Positions 9,178 through 17,841 of a DNA stretch of 64,000 bases are shown piece after piece. Position numbers and translations under genes: made by a program. The notes under the pieces are model-generated. The model was not told where the DNA came from. It made no database searches and was given only the letters and a program-made list of their open reading frames with translations. Source of the DNA: Arthrobacter sp. CAN_C5. GTDB taxonomy: Bacteria > Actinomycetota > Actinomycetes > Actinomycetales > Micrococcaceae. The stretch lies in contig NZ_JAGGMZ010000001.1 of assembly GCF_017875735.1 (NCBI RefSeq), forward strand, positions 62,001-126,000. The letters are read 5' to 3'. Numbering within the stretch: the stretch's first letter is position 1; every line of letters begins with the position of its first letter.

Positions 9178-10374
9178 GTGCAAACCAATGTGACACCAGC
9201 AATGTGGGCTACCTTCGCCGTTTTCGGCCTGAACGGTCTGGTCTTTGCCAGCTGGGCCGCCCGCATCCCTGCCGCGTCCTCAACGCTCGGTCTCAGCGAC
9301 GGCCAAACCGGTTCCCTCCTGTTGGCGGCGGCCGCCGGTTCGGTGCTCGCGCTGCCGCTGGCAGGAAGTATCGCCGGTCGCGTAGGGGTTGCGAACACGG
9401 TCCGGATCGGCGGGGTAGCGTCAGCAATCGCCGCCGTGACCATCGCCGGCGGATTGGCGACGACGTCGATCCCGCTTACCGCGCTCGGACTGTTCCTGTT
9501 CGGCGTCGGCGTGGCCCTGTGGGATGTCGCCCAGAACATTGAGGGAGCCGACGTCGAGCACCGCCTCCGCCGTACCATCATGCCCAAGTTCCATGCAGCG
9601 TTCAGCGGTGGAGCTTTCGCGGGTGCAATGGTGGGTGCTGGGCTGTCAGCGCTCGGCGTCGACCTGTCCTACCACCTGCTGGGCGTCGCCTCCGTCGTGA
9701 TCCTGGTGTCCCTGTGGGTGCCCCGCTACTTCCTGCCGGAGATTTCCCACGCCGATTCCCACCCGGACGCTCCTCAGCCTGGCCGCTTCGCCGCCTGGCT
9801 GGAGCCGCGGACACTGCTGATCGGGCTGGTGGTTCTTGGCGCCGGATTGACCGAGGGCGCAGCGAACGACTGGGTGGCCAAGGCCACCGTGGACGGGCTG
9901 GGGTCCAGCGAGGCCACGGGCGCGGTCATGTTCGGGGTGTTCGTCGCGGCGATGACCCTGTTCCGGTTTGTCGGCGGCGGGCTGATCGACCGGTACGGCC
10001 GGGTGCGGGTGCTGCAGGTCAGCCTCGGGTCTTCCCTGGTGGGCCTGCTGATCTTCGTGTTCGCTCCCACGGTGCCGCTCGCCGGCGTCGGTGCGGTGCT
10101 CTGGGGTGCCGGCGCGGCCCTTGGCTTCCCCATGGGAATGTCCGCCGCGGCTGACGAACCCCGCCACGCCGCGGCCCGGGTGTCGGTGGTTTCGACCATC
10201 GGGTACACGGCGTTTCTGGCCGGCCCACCCCTGCTCGGGTTTCTGGGCGACCAGGTCGGAATCCGCAATGCCCTGCTGGTGGTGGGTGTTGCGGTGCTCG
10301 CCTCCTTCCTGGTGGCACCGGCCGCCGCCGAACGCCAGAATAACGCCGATCGGCCGGCCACACCCGTTCCCTGA
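9178..10374 (+). CDS. MFS transporter
   Basis: The 398-residue membrane protein has about 12 hydrophobic helices in two halves joined by a polar loop near residues 190-205. The first half carries the MFS-like pattern GSIAGRVGVANTVRIGG between helices 2 and 3, and the second half the matching GGGLIDRYGRVRVLQ. It resembles small-molecule or drug/sugar efflux members such as the YbjJ-like group. It starts at GTG 9178 directly after a -10 box. It is divergent from the MORN-repeat gene and unlinked to the following ABC genes. The substrate is unknown. Confidence 0.85.
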   Translation: MQTNVTPAMWATFAVFGLNGLVFASWAARIPAASSTLGLSDGQTGSLLLAAAAGSVLALPLAGSIAGRVGVANTVRIGGVASAIAAVTIAGGLATTSIPLTALGLFLFGVGVALWDVAQNIEGADVEHRLRRTIMPKFHAAFSGGAFAGAMVGAGLSALGVDLSYHLLGVASVVILVSLWVPRYFLPEISHADSHPDAPQPGRFAAWLEPRTLLIGLVVLGAGLTEGAANDWVAKATVDGLGSSEATGAVMFGVFVAAMTLFRFVGGGLIDRYGRVRVLQVSLGSSLVGLLIFVFAPTVPLAGVGAVLWGAGAALGFPMGMSAAADEPRHAAARVSVVSTIGYTAFLAGPPLLGFLGDQVGIRNALLVVGVAVLASFLVAPAAAERQNNADRPATPVP

Positions 10375-10460
10375 CAGTCGTTATGTTAAGTGTGCGCTCC
10401 TCCGATTTGCACGAGGTCAAAAGCTGTCCTGAATAAGTACTTGTCCGGACGCTTAAACCC

Positions 10461-10466
10461 TAAGCT
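10461..10466 (+). promoter_or_regulatory. -10 box (TAAGCT) of the first ABC operon
   Basis: TAAGCT ends 6 bases before the ATG at 10473, with no ribosome binding site between, so the transcript is probably leaderless. A good -35 box is not evident. Confidence 0.45.
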
Positions 10467-10472
10467 TGGACG

Positions 10473-11465
10473 ATGACAATTATTGAGGCCAGGGGTCTGA
10501 AGAAGACCTACAAATCGAAGAGCGGCCCCGTCCACGCGCTGGACGGGTTGGACCTGCTGGTGCCCCAGGGCACCGTCAAGGCGCTGCTCGGTCCCAACGG
10601 TGCAGGCAAGACCACCGTTGTGAAGGTCTTGACTACACTGATCCAGCCCACCGAGGGCACCGCATTTGTCGATGGTATCGACGTGCTCGCCAACCCCCGG
10701 GCGGCCCGACGGATTATCGGGGCATCCGGACAGTACGCCGCGGTCGACGAAAACCTGACCGGGTTCGAGAATCTGGAAATGGTAGGACGGCTGTACCACC
10801 TGGGCGCCAAGACCGCGAGGCGTCGCGCCCAGGAGCTGATCGACCAGTTTGAGCTCACCGAGGCCGGGAACCGTCCGGTGAAGGGTTTCTCCGGCGGTAT
10901 GCGCCGGCGGATTGACCTTGCGGGGGCACTGGTGATCAACCCGAAGATTCTCTTCCTGGATGAGCCCACCACCGGACTCGACCCACGGAGCCGGTTGGCC
11001 CTCTGGGAGATCATCAAGAACCTGGTCAGCGACGGCACCACCCTTTTGCTCACCACCCAGTACCTGGAGGAGGCCGACCATCTGGCCGACGACATCGCCG
11101 TGATCGACGGCGGAAAGGTGATCGCCGAGGGCACGTCCGACCAGCTGAAGGCCCGGATTGGTGGGCACCGCGTGGTGGTGGCGCTGGTTGACGAGGCCGA
11201 CGCCGGCTCTGCCCGCGAGATCCTCGCCCGCCACGGTGAAGGCGAAGCCAGGGTTTCGGCTGATCGGCGCAGTGTTGAGGTGGCCGTCACCGAGGGGCCG
11301 CGTGCCCTGCAATACATCCTGGCGGATCTTGGACAGGCGGGAGTGGGGTTGCACGACGCCGGCATGCGCCGGCCCACCCTTGACGACGTGTTCCTCAAAC
11401 TGACGGGTCACACCGCCGAGAACGAGCAGGACGCCGAGAATTCCGAGATGGAGAAAGCCAAATGA
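10473..11465 (+). CDS. ABC exporter ATP-binding protein (DrrA type)
   Basis: This 330-residue ATPase has Walker A GPNGAGKTT, signature FSGGMRRRIDLAGAL, Walker B ILFLDEPTTGLDPRS and switch histidine region LLLTTQYLEEADHLADD. It also has the DrrA-family C-terminal extension with GEARVSADRRSVEVAV and a final PTLDDVFLKLTGH. This pattern belongs to exporters of daunorubicin-like drugs and of lipids. It overlaps the permease gene by 4 bases (ATGA), so the two form one transporter. The transported molecule is not evident; antibiotic or peptide efflux is the usual role. Confidence 0.92.
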   Translation: MTIIEARGLKKTYKSKSGPVHALDGLDLLVPQGTVKALLGPNGAGKTTVVKVLTTLIQPTEGTAFVDGIDVLANPRAARRIIGASGQYAAVDENLTGFENLEMVGRLYHLGAKTARRRAQELIDQFELTEAGNRPVKGFSGGMRRRIDLAGALVINPKILFLDEPTTGLDPRSRLALWEIIKNLVSDGTTLLLTTQYLEEADHLADDIAVIDGGKVIAEGTSDQLKARIGGHRVVVALVDEADAGSAREILARHGEGEARVSADRRSVEVAVTEGPRALQYILADLGQAGVGLHDAGMRRPTLDDVFLKLTGHTAENEQDAENSEMEKAK

Positions 11466-12298
11466 GTGTCCTCACCAAGCAGACCACCTATGAGAGTGTC
11501 GGTACGCCGGCGGGACAGCTGCTCTCGGACGGGTGGATCGCTACCCGCCGCAACCTGATCAAGATCAAGCGGGTACCGGAGATCCTGGTCTTCACCATCC
11601 TGCAGCCGATCATGTTCGTGTTGCTGTTCAGCCAGGTCTACGGCGGAGCGATGAACGTCTCCGACTACACCAACTTCCTGATGGCTGGCATTTTCGCGCA
11701 GACGGTCATTTTCGGTTCCACCTTTTCCGGCGCCGCGATGGCACAGGACCTCAAGGACGGCATCATTGACCGGTTCCGTACCTTGCCGATGAGCCCGGCG
11801 GCGGTGCTGATCGGCCGCACCAACGGCGACCTCGTCATCAATAGCATTTCGATGCTGATCATGATGGGCACCGGCTGGATTGTGGGCTGGCGGGTCACCA
11901 CGTCGGTGTGGGGTTTCCTGGGAGGTGTCGCCATTCTGCTGCTGTTCAGCTACTCGTTCAGCTGGGTGATGGCCCTGCTGGGAATGAGCGTCAGGAGCCC
12001 CGAGGTCATCAACAACGCGTCCTTCATGATCTTGTTCCCCCTCACCTTCATCTCGAACGCGTTCGTCCCCATCCACACCATGCCCGAGGTGCTGAAGAAC
12101 ATCGCGGAGTGGAACCCGGTCTCCGCACTGGTCGAGTCGGCCCGGCAGCTGTTCGGGAACACCAACCCGGACTTCCCGGAGCCCACCGCGTGGACCCTGC
12201 AGAATCCGTTCATCACGATCTTCATCGGTATTGTCCTGATGCTGCTGATCTTCGTTCCACTGTGCATCAGGAAGTTCGAGTCCATCAGCTCGCGCTAG
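11462..12298 (+). CDS. ABC exporter permease (DrrB / ABC-2 type)
   Basis: This 278-residue integral membrane protein has about six hydrophobic helices and the ABC-2 permease layout. An N-terminal amphipathic stretch (DGWIATRRNLIKIKRVPE) precedes helix 1, followed by the conserved LKDGIIDRFRTLPMS coupling-helix segment. The ILFPLTFISNAFVPIHTMP stretch before the last helix is typical of DrrB proteins. Translation is coupled to the upstream ATPase by the ATGA overlap. A stem-loop follows at 12312. Together they form a two-gene exporter. Confidence 0.9.
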   Translation: MSVLTKQTTYESVGTPAGQLLSDGWIATRRNLIKIKRVPEILVFTILQPIMFVLLFSQVYGGAMNVSDYTNFLMAGIFAQTVIFGSTFSGAAMAQDLKDGIIDRFRTLPMSPAAVLIGRTNGDLVINSISMLIMMGTGWIVGWRVTTSVWGFLGGVAILLLFSYSFSWVMALLGMSVRSPEVINNASFMILFPLTFISNAFVPIHTMPEVLKNIAEWNPVSALVESARQLFGNTNPDFPEPTAWTLQNPFITIFIGIVLMLLIFVPLCIRKFESISSR

Positions 12299-12311
12299 CC
12301 CCGCGAGCACA

Positions 12312-12379
12312 CAGAAGCGGCCCAAAGGGTCAGGGTGGCCGGTTGCAACCGGCGAGCCTGGCCCTGAGGGCCGTTTCTG
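12312..12379. terminator. Imperfect hairpin after the DrrAB-like operon
   Basis: The outer arms 12312-12323 and 12368-12379 pair with a single G-T wobble. Inside, AGGGTCAGG pairs with CCTGGCCCT and GCCGGTTGC with GCAACCGGC-like bases. It starts 13 bases after the permease stop, so it probably ends that transcript. Its core aligns with the hairpin at 5124-5175. Confidence 0.7.
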
Positions 12380-12531
12380 CGTCGGGGACCAGGCGCGGGA
12401 CTCATCCAAAAGGTGTACCCGGCGGAATCAAACATCATCCCAAGGGGCGGCGAGCCCGGACGCCAACCTCCGTAGGCTTGAGGCAGGCCCAGTATTGACC
12501 GGGCAACCGAAGCAATATTAAGGACGCAGCC

Positions 12532-13479
12532 ATGATTGAGGCACACGGCCTGGCAAAGCGCTATGGCTCCAAGACAGCAGTGGACAACGTTTCGTTCACT
12601 GTCCACCCCGGCAAGGTGACCGGGTTCCTCGGCCCCAACGGTGCCGGGAAGTCCACCACCATGCGCATGATCGTCGGGCTGGACAACCCCACGGCCGGCA
12701 ACGTCACCGTCAACGGCAGGCGCTACGCCGAACACCGCGCGCCGTTGCGTGAAGTGGGAGCCCTCCTCGACGCGAAAGCCGTCCACACCAAACGCAGCGC
12801 CTACAACCACCTCCGGGCCATGGCCGCGACGCACGGCATCCCTAACTCCAGGGTCAAAGAGGTCATTGAAATGACCGGACTCGGTCCGGTCGCGAAGAAG
12901 CGGGTCGGCGGTTTCTCCCTCGGCATGGGGCAGCGCCTCGGCATCGCCTGCGCCCTCCTGGGCGACCCTCACACCGTGATCCTCGATGAGCCGGTCAACG
13001 GGCTGGACCCCGAGGGTGTGCAGTGGGTTCGCCACCTCGCGAAGGGCCTCGCCTCCGAAGGAAGGACGGTATTCCTGTCCTCACACCTGATGTCGGAAAT
13101 GGCATTGACCGCCGACCATCTGATCGTGATCGGGCGCGGCCGAATCATCGCCGACGCCCCCATTGAACAGATCCTCTCGGGCCAGGGACAGTCCCGTACC
13201 CGGGTCCGCACCGACAACCCGGGCGATCTGATCCGTGCGCTGGCCGGCGACGGCGTCACTTCGAAGCAACTGGAACCTGAAATGCTCGAAATCACCGGCG
13301 CGGACTCCCACCGCATCGCTCGGACCGCCCTGGATAACCGGGTGCTGGTCTACGAGCTCACACCGTTGCAGGCATCCCTCGAAGAGGCCTACATGCAGCT
13401 CACCAACGATTCGGTTGAGTACCACTCGGCTGATCTCCCGCAGGCAACCCAGGCCGCCAGCGTCGGGGAAGGAAAATAG
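12532..13479 (+). CDS. ABC transporter ATP-binding protein (bacitracin/BcrA-like)
   Basis: This 315-residue ATPase has Walker A GPNGAGKSTTMRMIVGLD, signature GFSLGMGQRLGIACALLG, and Walker B VILDEPVNGLDPEGVQWVR. The GLDPEG and SLGMGQR variants are typical of BcrA-like ATPases for antibiotic self-protection or membrane-stress exporters. A C-terminal regulatory extension of about 90 residues follows. SD AAGGA precedes the ATG. The permease gene begins 2 bases after its stop. The pair lies directly upstream of a two-component system, a common arrangement for stress-induced exporters. Confidence 0.9.
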   Translation: MIEAHGLAKRYGSKTAVDNVSFTVHPGKVTGFLGPNGAGKSTTMRMIVGLDNPTAGNVTVNGRRYAEHRAPLREVGALLDAKAVHTKRSAYNHLRAMAATHGIPNSRVKEVIEMTGLGPVAKKRVGGFSLGMGQRLGIACALLGDPHTVILDEPVNGLDPEGVQWVRHLAKGLASEGRTVFLSSHLMSEMALTADHLIVIGRGRIIADAPIEQILSGQGQSRTRVRTDNPGDLIRALAGDGVTSKQLEPEMLEITGADSHRIARTALDNRVLVYELTPLQASLEEAYMQLTNDSVEYHSADLPQATQAASVGEGK

Positions 13480-13481
13480 CC

Positions 13482-14345
13482 ATGTCTCATACAGCAGTCG
13501 CAACCCCCACCCGCAGTACCACCAGCGGGACGGGCGTGAATTTCACGCGGATCCTGAAGTCGGAATGGATCAAACTGGTCACGGTCCCATCCACCGTCAT
13601 CATGCTGTCCATCACGGTGATCGTGATGATTGGTCTGGCAGCCCTCTTTGCCTGGCAGACGACAGTTTTGCTTGATCTGCAGGGAGACCCGGAGATGGCA
13701 GCCCAGATGCAGGGCGCCCCGGACGCGACGTCAATCACCAACACCATCCCCGGCTCCGGTCTGATCTTTGGCCAACTGCTGATTGCGTCGCTCGGAGTTG
13801 TCCTGATCGCGTCAGAATGGGGCACCGGGATGATCCGGTCCACCATGGTGGCGGTGCCAAAACGTATCCCAGCCCTTCTGGCCAAGCAGGCCGTGTTTGC
13901 GGTGGTCGCCTTCGTTGTTGGTGCCGGTTCAGCCCTGGTCAGCTATCTCATCGCCCAGCCGATCCTGTCCCCGTCAGAACTCGAGTTCGGACTCGGTGAC
14001 GAGGGTGTGTTGATGCACATCATCAACACCGGTTCGGTGCTCGCCCTGATGGCCATCATCGCGATGTCGATCGGCACCCTGCTCCGCAACACGGCTGGAG
14101 GCGTGGTCACCGCGATCGGCCTACTGTTGATCCTGCCAATCCTGGTTGCCACTTTGCTGGCCGGGATCGCCGACTGGATTCCCGACGCCGCCCGCTTCCT
14201 CCCCAGCAGCGCCGGCGAGCAGATGGTAGCGATCACCATTGCCGACGGAGCCCTGAACCAGTGGCAGGGTGCCCTCGTTCTCGGCGGCTGGGCCCTGGTG
14301 CTCCTGGTGGTTTCCCTGGTGGTCACCAAGCGGCGGGACGTGTAA
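13482..14345 (+). CDS. ABC transporter permease
   Basis: The 287-residue membrane protein has six predicted helices. An N-terminal soluble lead FTRILKSEWIKLVTVPST is typical of ABC-2 permeases that partner BcrA-like ATPases. A long external loop follows helix 1 (residues about 60-90), and ASEWGTGMIRSTMVAVPKR sits at the coupling region. GGAAGGAAAA is a strong ribosome binding site before the ATG. It is co-transcribed with the ATPase upstream. The substrate is unknown. Confidence 0.88.
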   Translation: MSHTAVATPTRSTTSGTGVNFTRILKSEWIKLVTVPSTVIMLSITVIVMIGLAALFAWQTTVLLDLQGDPEMAAQMQGAPDATSITNTIPGSGLIFGQLLIASLGVVLIASEWGTGMIRSTMVAVPKRIPALLAKQAVFAVVAFVVGAGSALVSYLIAQPILSPSELEFGLGDEGVLMHIINTGSVLALMAIIAMSIGTLLRNTAGGVVTAIGLLLILPILVATLLAGIADWIPDAARFLPSSAGEQMVAITIADGALNQWQGALVLGGWALVLLVVSLVVTKRRDV

Positions 14346-14368
14346 CCAGCGGGCCCACGACCGACCGA

Positions 14369-14374
14369 TAAGCT
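14369..14374 (+). promoter_or_regulatory. -10 box (TAAGCT) of the two-component operon
   Basis: TAAGCT ends 6 bases before the histidine kinase ATG at 14381, the same spacing as at several other genes here. This suggests a leaderless transcript separate from the ABC genes. Confidence 0.45.
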
Positions 14375-14380
14375 CACTCA

Positions 14381-15658
14381 ATGAGTGAAAAAGTCTTGGT
14401 GGAGGGGGCGACGGAGCGAACGGCCGCCGCCGCCTTCACTGAGCTCAATGCACGACGGCTAGGTCCATTCAGACGCTATTTCCGGAGCCATCCGCGGGTC
14501 ACCGACGCTCTGGTGGTGGTCCTTTACCTCGCCGCCAGCCTGCCACAGGCGATCGTCGGAACAGTGGTGGCCGATCGATGGCTGGCCTTGATCCCCGTCG
14601 TTACAGCAGGGGTCGTCCTCTTGTGGCGCAGGGACCGCCCGCTGATTGTCCTGGGAATTTTGATGGGGCTCGAATGGATGAGCCTCATGGCCTCCGACGG
14701 TGAGGCAAGTGTTGGGTTCGGTGTCTGGTTTGCCCTGTACGCTGTGGCCGTCCGGCATCCTTTCCGGAGCGCCCTCTGGGCGCTGGCCGGAGCAGCACTG
14801 CTGACGATCACCCCCCTCTGGTTTGTCGACGCCCTGTTTGTCGACGAGGCTCCATACCTCATCTGGATCGTGACCGGCTTTGTCCTCATGTGGTATTTTC
14901 TTGCAATCGGATTTGGGGTTACCACCCGCAAGGATCGGGAACATGAAATAGCGCTCCGAGACTGGGCTATCCGCAACGCCGAACTGGCATCCGCCACCGA
15001 GCGCAACCGCATTGCCCGGGAGATGCACGACGTCGTGGCGCACTCCCTGTCAGTGATGATCGCCCTCTCCGACGGGGCCGCCGTCGTGATGAAGCGCGAC
15101 CAGGACCGCGCCCGCGAGGTTCTTGACGAACTGTCGGCCAGCGGCCGGACCGCCCTCGCCGATATGCGCAGGGTGCTGGGTGTCCTGCGGGTCGGCCCCG
15201 ATTCGGCACCCCGGGAACCCTTGCCAGCCGCAGGTTCCCTCGCCACCCTGCTCGACGGGTTCCGGGCGGCGGGGCTGCCCATCCGGGTGGGGCTATCAGG
15301 GCCCGGGCTGCCCGAAAATCCGACCTTCCAGTTGACCGTCTACCGGATCATTCAGGAGTCCCTGACCAATGTGCTGCGCTACGGGAAAGGCGTCACCATC
15401 GTCAACGTTGCCATTTCCCGGACCGGCACGCTGGTGAGGGTGAGGATCACTGACGACGGCCGGGGTGGCATGGGGGCCGTGATGTCGGTGGGCACCGGCC
15501 AGGGCATCACCGGGATGCAGGAGCGCGCGTCGATCTACTCGGGCACCGTTGACTGCGGACCCGGCGCCGACGGCGGCTGGATCGTTGATGCGCGACTGAT
15601 CATCCCGGAGGACCGGGAACCCACGAGCAGGGAAGCAGACAGTGTCAGAAGCACCTGA
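14381..15658 (+). CDS. Sensor histidine kinase (HisKA_3, DesK/NarX-like)
   Basis: The 425-residue membrane kinase has about five hydrophobic helices in residues 45-190, then the dimerisation/phosphoacceptor helix ERNRIAREMHDVVAHSLSVM with the histidine in MHDVVAH. A HATPase_c domain follows, with the N-box region FQLTVYRIIQESLTNVLRYG and G-box VRITDDGRGGMG and GQGITGMQERAS. There is little extracellular domain, so it probably senses something within or at the membrane, such as a drug or envelope stress. Its end overlaps the response regulator gene. It probably controls the neighbouring ABC exporters. Confidence 0.92.
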   Translation: MSEKVLVEGATERTAAAAFTELNARRLGPFRRYFRSHPRVTDALVVVLYLAASLPQAIVGTVVADRWLALIPVVTAGVVLLWRRDRPLIVLGILMGLEWMSLMASDGEASVGFGVWFALYAVAVRHPFRSALWALAGAALLTITPLWFVDALFVDEAPYLIWIVTGFVLMWYFLAIGFGVTTRKDREHEIALRDWAIRNAELASATERNRIAREMHDVVAHSLSVMIALSDGAAVVMKRDQDRAREVLDELSASGRTALADMRRVLGVLRVGPDSAPREPLPAAGSLATLLDGFRAAGLPIRVGLSGPGLPENPTFQLTVYRIIQESLTNVLRYGKGVTIVNVAISRTGTLVRVRITDDGRGGMGAVMSVGTGQGITGMQERASIYSGTVDCGPGADGGWIVDARLIIPEDREPTSREADSVRST

Positions 15659-16373
15659 ACACATCATCACAGACGGTCACCGGGACACAGGCGACACCCT
15701 TCGGGTGCTGCTGGTGGATGATCAGCCGCTGCTGCGAATGGGATTCCGTCTCATCCTGGAAGGAGAGGACGGCCTCGTCATCGTCGGGGAAGCCTCCAAC
15801 GGGACGGAGGGGGTGCGGATGGCCGCCGCGCTTAAACCCGACGTCGTCCTGATGGATGTCAGGATGCCGATCATGGATGGGATCGAAGCGACCCGCCTGA
15901 TCACTGGATCGGGCTCTTGTTCCCGCATCATCATCCTCACCACCTTCGACCTCGACGAGTACGCGTTTGCCGGCCTCCAGGCCGGCGCCTCGGCGTTCCT
16001 GCTCAAGGATGTTGGCCCCGATGAACTGGTGCACGCCGTGCGGGTGGTTGCCAGTGGGGACGCCGTGGTGGCCCCGCGGGTGACGCGCCGCCTGCTGGAA
16101 ACTTATGTCCGGTCCCTGCCTCCGCACGCGGCACGTCCGGCAGCCGACCCGCTGTTGGACGACCTGACCCCGCGGGAACGCGAAGTGCTCGGGGCGATCG
16201 CGGAGGGGCTCTCCAACGCGGAGCTCGCCCAGAAGTTCTTCCTCTCCGAGGCCACCGTGAAGACTCACGTCCGGCGGATCTTCACCAAGCTGCACCTCCG
16301 GGACCGGGTACAGGCCGTCGTGTACGCCTATGAGTCGGGCCTGGTGGTTCCGAGCCAGGGGTTGGATTACTGA
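15642..16373 (+). CDS. Response regulator (NarL/LuxR type)
   Basis: The 243-residue protein has a receiver domain (LRVLLVDDQPLLRMGFR, phospho-acceptor aspartate in VVLMDVRMPIMDG, conserved lysine in FLLKDVGPDEL). A LuxR helix-turn-helix follows, with LTPREREVLGAIAEGLSNAELA and LSEATVKTHVRRIFTKLHLRDR. The GTG at 15642 overlaps the kinase gene by 17 bases and adds a 20-residue tail before the receiver; a later GTG just before the LLVDDQ strand is possible but would cut the first strand. It forms a pair with the upstream kinase. Confidence 0.92.
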   Translation: MSEAPEHIITDGHRDTGDTLRVLLVDDQPLLRMGFRLILEGEDGLVIVGEASNGTEGVRMAAALKPDVVLMDVRMPIMDGIEATRLITGSGSCSRIIILTTFDLDEYAFAGLQAGASAFLLKDVGPDELVHAVRVVASGDAVVAPRVTRRLLETYVRSLPPHAARPAADPLLDDLTPREREVLGAIAEGLSNAELAQKFFLSEATVKTHVRRIFTKLHLRDRVQAVVYAYESGLVVPSQGLDY

Positions 16374-16380
16374 GCCTTGG

Positions 16381-16386
16381 TAGGCT
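16381..16386 (+). promoter_or_regulatory. -10 box (TAGGCT) of the aminopeptidase gene
   Basis: TAGGCT lies 7 bases before the ATG at 16394 and just after the response regulator stop. No ribosome binding site is seen between, so a leaderless transcript is likely. Confidence 0.45.
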
Positions 16387-16393
16387 CGGGTCC

Positions 16394-17674
16394 ATGACTG
16401 CCCTTCAGCACATTACTGATCTCGGTGCCTACATCGGTGCCTCTCCGTCGAGTTTTCATGCCGCGGCCGAGGGCGCCGCCCGGCTGGAGGCCGCGGGGTT
16501 CGTGCGCCTGGAGGAAGCCGAGGCCTGGACCGCGCAGGCCGGTAAATATCTGGTGGTGCGCGACGGTGCACTGATCGCCTGGGTCACCCCGGCGGACGCG
16601 ACCGCGGTGACCGGTTTCCACATCCTTGGCGCCCACACCGACTCACCGGGGTTCAAGCTCAAACCCAAGCCCACCACGGGGCGGCACGGCTGGCTGCAGG
16701 CCGGCGTCGAAGTTTACGGTGGCCCCCTACTCAACTCCTGGCTCGACCGGGAGTTGGCACTCGCCGGCCGACTGGTCACCCACGACGGGGCCGAGCACCT
16801 CGTCTCTACCCCACCCCTGCTGCGCTTCCCCCAGCTGGCAATCCACCTGGACCGCACGGTCAATGACGGGCTCACCCTGGACAAGCAGCAGCACATGAAC
16901 CCCGTCTGGGGGGTGGGCGACCCGCGTGACGCTGACCTTCTGGAACTCCTGGCCGACACCGCGGGCATTGCTGCCGACGACGTTGGCGGGTACGACGTCG
17001 TCGTCGCCGATACCCAGCCCGGCAGTATCTTCGGTGCGGACGACGCGTTCTTCGCCGCTGGCCGGTTGGACAACCTTTCCTCGGTACACGCTGGCCTGGT
17101 GGCGCTGATTGCCGCCGGCGCGACGGCGTCTGCTGGCGGGCCGATCGCTGTGCTGGCCGCCTTCGATCACGAGGAAGTGGGCAGCGCCTCCCGGTCCGGC
17201 GCGAGCGGCCCGTTCCTCGAGGACGTGCTGCACCGGATTTCCGGCGGGCTCGGGGCAGACGCCGAGGAGCGACGGAGGGCGCTGGCCACATCGTTCTGCG
17301 TCTCGGCCGACGCCGGTCACGCGGTGCACCCCAACTACGCCGAACGCCATGATCCAGCCAACCGTCCTATCCTCGGCGGCGGGCCGTTGCTGAAGATCAA
17401 CGCCAATCAGCGCTACACCACCGACGCCCCCGGTGCCGCCTACTGGGCGCGACTGTGCCGGGACGCGGAGGTGCCCTACCAGGAGTTCGTTTCGAACAAC
17501 GTGATGCCGTGCGGGTCGACCATTGGCCCACTGACCGCCACCCGGTTGGGGATCCGGACCATCGACGTCGGCACGCCCCTGCTCTCAATGCATTCGGCCC
17601 GGGAACTGTGCTCACCGCTGGACCCCCACCGTCTGGCCACCGCAACCGAACTGTTCTTCAGTCTCCCCGCCTAG
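16394..17674 (+). CDS. M18 family aspartyl aminopeptidase
   Basis: The 426-residue cytosolic zinc metallopeptidase removes N-terminal residues, usually acidic ones, from peptides. It has the first zinc ligand region in HILGAHTDSPGFKLKP, the bridging ligands in AAGRLDNLSSVHAG and FDHEEVGSASRSGASGPFLE, and the C-terminal ligand near VGTPLLSMHSARELCS. Length and motif order match the M18 family across its full length. The start follows a -10 box and is probably leaderless. The rpsF operon begins 167 bases downstream on the same strand. Confidence 0.93.
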   Translation: MTALQHITDLGAYIGASPSSFHAAAEGAARLEAAGFVRLEEAEAWTAQAGKYLVVRDGALIAWVTPADATAVTGFHILGAHTDSPGFKLKPKPTTGRHGWLQAGVEVYGGPLLNSWLDRELALAGRLVTHDGAEHLVSTPPLLRFPQLAIHLDRTVNDGLTLDKQQHMNPVWGVGDPRDADLLELLADTAGIAADDVGGYDVVVADTQPGSIFGADDAFFAAGRLDNLSSVHAGLVALIAAGATASAGGPIAVLAAFDHEEVGSASRSGASGPFLEDVLHRISGGLGADAEERRRALATSFCVSADAGHAVHPNYAERHDPANRPILGGGPLLKINANQRYTTDAPGAAYWARLCRDAEVPYQEFVSNNVMPCGSTIGPLTATRLGIRTIDVGTPLLSMHSARELCSPLDPHRLATATELFFSLPA

Positions 17675-17786
17675 CAGTTATCCACACGGTTCGGCCCGAC
17701 GGCGATTCTCCGGTAACATTGATAAGTCTGTGCTGATGCCGGTGCCCGTTTTGGGACGACGCGTCAGGCAGGTCAACGCAAATAGA

Positions 17787-17831
17787 ACCTCCTGTTACGG
17801 AAAGACCGTGACCGTTTAGCCCAGAGGAGGT
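17787..17831 (+). promoter_or_regulatory. rpsF leader RNA structure, probable S6:S18 autoregulatory element
   Basis: ACCTCCT (17787-17793) is the exact complement of AGGAGGT (17825-17831), which contains the rpsF ribosome binding site. Between them GTTACGG (17794-17800) pairs with CCGTGAC (17806-17812, one G-U pair) around an AAAGA loop. This leaves a 3'-side bulge that begins CCG. An S6:S18-binding leader with a CCG-containing bulge is known for rpsF operons of many bacteria. The fold here is read by eye. Confidence 0.6.
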
Positions 17832-17841
17832 GGGTTCACAA

